From Brucella rhizosphaerae (GTDB lineage Bacteria; Pseudomonadota; Alphaproteobacteria; Rhizobiales; Rhizobiaceae), in the NCBI RefSeq assembly GCF_002252475.1, contig NZ_NNRK01000022.1:1-64000 (forward strand): a DNA stretch of 64,000 bases, in the 5' to 3' direction. Of this stretch, positions 61,093 through 64,000 are shown one piece after another. The position numbers were made by a program, and so were the translations under genes. Below the pieces are notes generated by a model. It searched no databases. It was not told where the DNA came from and saw only the letters and a list, made by a program, of their open reading frames with translations. The first letter of the stretch is position 1, and the number at the start of each line of letters is the position of its first letter.

Positions 61093-62642
61093 TCCGCATT
61101 CCCCGTAGCAGCACGCACCAGCACTTCTGCATCAAGCCCTGCGCGATCAAAAATACCTTCCATCAAGCCTTCGCGCATGACCATGACACGATCCGACATT
61201 CCAATGATTTCAGGTAGTTCTGATGAAATCATGATAATGCTGAGCCCTTCGGCAGCGAGCTCACTGATAAATTCATGAACGGCGGCTTTGGAGCCGATAT
61301 CGATGCCTTTGGTCGGCTCATCGAGAATGATGACCTTAGGATTGGTCGCAAGCCATTTGCCAATAACGACCTTCTGTTGATTGCCACCGGAAAGCGTTCC
61401 GACAGGTACGGATAATGCTGCGGCACGCAGATCAAAACGCTCGGCATATTTACGCGCGAGCTTGAACTCTTCCGCCATGCGCAGAAACCCATTGCGCGAG
61501 GTGCGTCCGAGCGAGGGCAGGGAGACGTTCTGGAAAATTGGCATTTGCAAAACTGCGCCATGCCGCCCGCGTTCTTCAGGCACATAGACAATGCCGTGCG
61601 CAATGGCTTCGCCGGAGCGGCGTATTTTGATTTCTTTGCCTTCTAAGGTTACGCGTCCCTCAGATGGTGTTGTCATGCCAAACAATGATTGTGCAAACTC
61701 CGAGCGACCTGCACCGACAAGCCCATAAATGCCAAGGATTTCGCCGCGCCTAAGATCGAAAGAAATGTCGCGAAACTCGGTCGGATGCGAATAATTCACT
61801 ACGCTGAGAACTGTGTCGCCAAGCCCAACGTCCTGCTTGGGAAAAGCTTTGTCCACGGAACGTCCAACCATCAGCCGGACGATTTCTTTCTCATTCATTT
61901 CAGAGAGAAGTCCGTGCCCAACTGCACAACCATCGCGGAACACCGCATAATGATCGGCAATTTCATAAACTTCATCAAACTTGTGGCTGATGAACAGGAT
62001 CGCTTTGCCTTGCGCCTTCAAGCGCTCGACGATCCGAAAAAGATCGTCGACCTCCTTGCGCGAAAGTGCTGCCGTTGGCTCGTCCATGATAACAATTTGA
62101 GCATCAACGGACAGTGCACGTGCGATGGCCACCAGATGTCGTTGTGCAATCGAAAGCTCTTTGAGCTTGATGCGGGCATCCACAGTGATTTCAAGTGAGG
62201 AGAGCAGGGCCTGTGCCCGCGCATAAACGGCAGTCCAGTTCACAAAACCAAGTTTTGTACGCGGCGAATGACCAAGATAGATATTTTCACCGACAGATAA
62301 TTCGTCGAAAAGTACTGTCTCCTGATGAATTGCTGTAACGCCCGCATTGGTCGCATCCTGCGCGGTCGCAAAATGCAATGCTTTGCCGTCGATAAGGATT
62401 TCGCCTTCATCAGGCTGATAGATCCCGGTCAGGATTTTAACGAGGGTGGATTTGCCTGCACCATTTTCGCCAATCAGTGCAGTTACCTTGCCGGGGTAAA
62501 GCGCAATATTGACATTATCTAGCGCGCGGACGCCAGGAAATGTCTTGGCGATGCCGCGCATTTCCAGCAACGGTTGAACTGTTCCGTCAGCAGGCCCCGC
62601 AGACAAGGTCGATTGCCCGCTTTTTTGCAAAGCTGCATTCAT
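61089..62642 (-). CDS. rhaT: Rhamnose ABC transporter ATP-binding protein RhaT
   Basis: 517-aa double-cassette sugar ATPase of the RbsA/MglA type. First cassette: Walker A GENGAGKST (about residue 60), signature LSIAQRHLVAIARAL and Walker B IVIMDEPTAALS. Second cassette: GLVGAGRSEFAQ in place of a canonical Walker A, signature LSGGNQQKV and IILDEPTKGIDIG. The second degenerate Walker A is normal for this family. The start follows rhaS by 87 bp with a hairpin between. Confidence 0.93.
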   Translation of the reverse strand: MNAALQKSGQSTLSAGPADGTVQPLLEMRGIAKTFPGVRALDNVNIALYPGKVTALIGENGAGKSTLVKILTGIYQPDEGEILIDGKALHFATAQDATNAGVTAIHQETVLFDELSVGENIYLGHSPRTKLGFVNWTAVYARAQALLSSLEITVDARIKLKELSIAQRHLVAIARALSVDAQIVIMDEPTAALSRKEVDDLFRIVERLKAQGKAILFISHKFDEVYEIADHYAVFRDGCAVGHGLLSEMNEKEIVRLMVGRSVDKAFPKQDVGLGDTVLSVVNYSHPTEFRDISFDLRRGEILGIYGLVGAGRSEFAQSLFGMTTPSEGRVTLEGKEIKIRRSGEAIAHGIVYVPEERGRHGAVLQMPIFQNVSLPSLGRTSRNGFLRMAEEFKLARKYAERFDLRAAALSVPVGTLSGGNQQKVVIGKWLATNPKVIILDEPTKGIDIGSKAAVHEFISELAAEGLSIIMISSELPEIIGMSDRVMVMREGLMEGIFDRAGLDAEVLVRAATGNAE

Positions 62643-62674
62643 CAGAAATACCTGAAATAAATTCGGAAGATGAT

Positions 62675-62703
62675 GGCGATGTCAGGTGCTGCCTGACACC
62701 GCC
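62675..62703 (-). promoter_or_regulatory. Intercistronic hairpin between rhaS and rhaT
   Basis: GGCG/CGCC and GTCAGG/CCTGAC form a stem (62675-62686 with 62692-62703) without a U-run. Hairpins after binding-protein genes commonly stabilise the upstream mRNA and raise binding protein over transporter levels. Inference from place. Confidence 0.45.
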
Positions 62704-62729
62704 AACCTCAATCAAGTTTCAATCTGAAA

Positions 62730-63725
62730 TCAGAAGACCTTGGAGAACGCGTCGATGTTCGAAGCATCATAAACGAACGGATCGCTCATCGCCGCTTCAC
62801 CGTTTTCGCCAATCTTGATCTTGCCCATGCGGCCAGCTTCGATTTCCGAGCCAGGCTTGCCATCTGCATCACCCTTTACGAGGTGATAGGCAATCTGCGT
62901 TGCAGAATAGCCAAGATCAATCGGGTTCCAGATCGCAAATTCCTTGGTCGCACCCGATTTGATGGCGCCGGCCATTTCAGATGGAAGGCCAAGGCCGGTC
63001 ACGTAAACATCGCCGATCTTGCCTGCGTCTTTGACTGCCTGCGAGGCTGCAAGCACGCCAACGGTGGTCGGCGCGACAATCACCTTCACATTTGGATTGG
63101 AGGTGAGGAGGCCCTGCGCTTCGCGATAGCTCTTGTCGGCAAGGTCATCACCATAAACGGTGGTTACGAGATTGAGGCCCGGAAAATCCTTGAGCTGCTT
63201 CTTCATCTCGTCAATCCAGATATTCTGGTTTGTCGAGGTGGTCGTTGCTGACAGGATTGCGAAGTCACCTTTGCCATCTGGCAGATGGTGTGCCGCAAGC
63301 GTCAGGCACATCTTGCCGATCAGATCATTGGACGACGGATTAAGATGAACAATGCGACCTTCGGCAGCGACACCGGAATCCCATGAGATAACCTTGATGC
63401 CACGCTGTGCTGCTTTTTTAAGAGCTGGCACCACTGCATCCGGATCGTTTGCCGAGATGGCAATTGCATCGACACCCTGAGCGATCAACGAATTGATGAC
63501 TTCGATCTGGCCTTCGGCTGTGGTTGTTGTCGGGCCTGTGTAGATGACCTCAACGCCGCCAAGTTCCTTGGCGGCTTCCTGTGCGCCTTTATTGGCAGCT
63601 TCGAAAAAGCCATTGCCAAGCGATTTGGCAACAAGTGCGATCTTCATGTCGGCAGCCTGTGCAGCTGTCGCCATGAAGGCAACAGCCAATGCTGTACTCA
63701 TTGCCAGTTTCTTGAAAAGTTTCAT
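62730..63725 (-). CDS. rhaS: Rhamnose ABC transporter substrate-binding protein RhaS
   Basis: 331-aa periplasmic sugar-binding protein of the type I (ribose-like) fold. Signal peptide with MSTALAVAFMATAAQAADM and cleavage after AQA. The body opens KIALVAKSLGNGFFEAANKG, with AIAISANDPDAVVPALKKA near residue 90 and YVTGLGLPSEMAGAIKSG near 240. First structural gene of the operon after the regulator. Confidence 0.92.
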   Translation of the reverse strand: MKLFKKLAMSTALAVAFMATAAQAADMKIALVAKSLGNGFFEAANKGAQEAAKELGGVEVIYTGPTTTTAEGQIEVINSLIAQGVDAIAISANDPDAVVPALKKAAQRGIKVISWDSGVAAEGRIVHLNPSSNDLIGKMCLTLAAHHLPDGKGDFAILSATTTSTNQNIWIDEMKKQLKDFPGLNLVTTVYGDDLADKSYREAQGLLTSNPNVKVIVAPTTVGVLAASQAVKDAGKIGDVYVTGLGLPSEMAGAIKSGATKEFAIWNPIDLGYSATQIAYHLVKGDADGKPGSEIEAGRMGKIKIGENGEAAMSDPFVYDASNIDAFSKVF

Positions 63726-63770
63726 GTCCTATTCCTCCCGATTAAGAACATTAAGATTGATAAATCCGGT

Positions 63771-64000
63771 TCAGGCTACTTCCGTGGTTTCCCCCCGTTC
63801 GCTGCCTTTACCGGCATTCGCAGAAACCTGAGCCACGATGAGCTTGATGCCTGCATTTTCCACCATCCGCCGCGCCTCGTCCGAAATGCCGTCATCAGTA
63901 ATCAGTGTGCTGATACGGTCGAGAGGACAGAGAATAAGACTGGAGCGACGGGTGAATTTCGATGAATCAACCATCAGAACAATATCGTCTGCCTGGCCCA
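63771..64000 (-). CDS. rhaR: DeoR family rhamnose regulator RhaR, C-terminal part (cut by window edge)
   Basis: Only the last 75 or so residues are in the window; the gene continues beyond base 64000. The visible part (DDIVLMVDSSKFTRR, then DRISTLITDDGISDEARRMV) is the end of a DeoR effector domain, where sugar phosphates bind. It lies 45 bp upstream of rhaS on the same strand, as in rhizobial rha loci. Confidence 0.85.
   Translation of the reverse strand, partial: GQADDIVLMVDSSKFTRRSSLILCPLDRISTLITDDGISDEARRMVENAGIKLIVAQVSANAGKGSERGETTEVA

Noticed and set aside
61089-62642. Degenerate second Walker A in RhaT as sign of inactivation
   Set aside because: Degenerate motifs in the second cassette are normal for RbsA/MglA-type sugar ATPases.

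Overview
The window reads as a piece of a large replicon from an alphaproteobacterium of the order Rhizobiales, most likely the Brucella/Ochrobactrum group. The grounds are the heme-receptor and siderophore genes, the dctA/dctBD locus with its sigma-54 promoter, a rhizobial-type rhaRSTPQUK rhamnose operon, a group-2 Mrp (Pha-type) antiporter with fused A and B subunits, and several families of intergenic palindromic repeats typical of Rhizobiales. No rRNA, tRNA, CRISPR array, phage or complete insertion sequence was seen. Species assignment is inference.

Layout. 0-1.8 kb: an AI-2E family permease, then an RNA-rich intergenic region. On the minus strand it carries a compact RNA of three consecutive hairpins that share one 15-base loop holding the anti-Shine-Dalgarno motif CCUCCUCCC. 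Upstream on the same strand is a second terminated RNA whose loop carries the complementary GGAGGAGG. 1.8-11.5 kb: an iron locus with a heme-type TonB receptor, siderophore-interacting ferric reductase, ABC exporter, TonB siderophore receptor, AraC regulator and a lone FhuC-like ATPase. TGA-N9-TCA (RirA-type) boxes lie before both receptors. 11.5-16.5 kb: dctD-dctB diverging from dctA. 16.5-23.4 kb: NDH-2, a MarR regulator, a 33-aa membrane protein, metA behind a SAM-I-clan riboswitch, a GH25 lipoprotein, two small paralogous Rhizobiales-type proteins, a MogA-like protein and a cupin.

23.7-27.8 kb: a four-gene cassette of circularly permuted ATP-grasp, alpha-E protein, transglutaminase and Anbu proteasome-like peptidase, the proposed peptide-tagging/degradation system whose substrate is unknown. 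27.9-32.1 kb: an orphan family-5 solute-binding protein, a nitroreductase and an FAD/NAD(P)-binding protein. 32.6-38.6 kb: mrpA(B)CDEFG. 38.8-45.8 kb: a GbsR/MarR regulator translationally coupled to cydDC and followed by cydAB and cydX. A palindrome just before the regulator recurs, base for base, beside the RNA genes at 1.5 kb. 46.4-51.3 kb: the branched-chain 2-oxoacid dehydrogenase operon. 51.4-55.5 kb: an orphan SURF1 and an FtsK translocase without N-terminal membrane segments. 56-57.4 kb: an MFS transporter. 57.4-64 kb: the rhamnose operon on the minus strand, with its DeoR regulator cut by the window edge.

Many of these genes deal with electron flow and substrate choice: cytochrome bd with its CydDC assembly exporter, NDH-2, Mrp antiport, dicarboxylate uptake, branched-chain oxoacid oxidation, rhamnose uptake, and iron supply. 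The likeliest little-described items are the triple anti-SD hairpin RNA with its possible decoy neighbour, the palindrome linking that RNA region to the cyd regulator, and the Anbu cassette.
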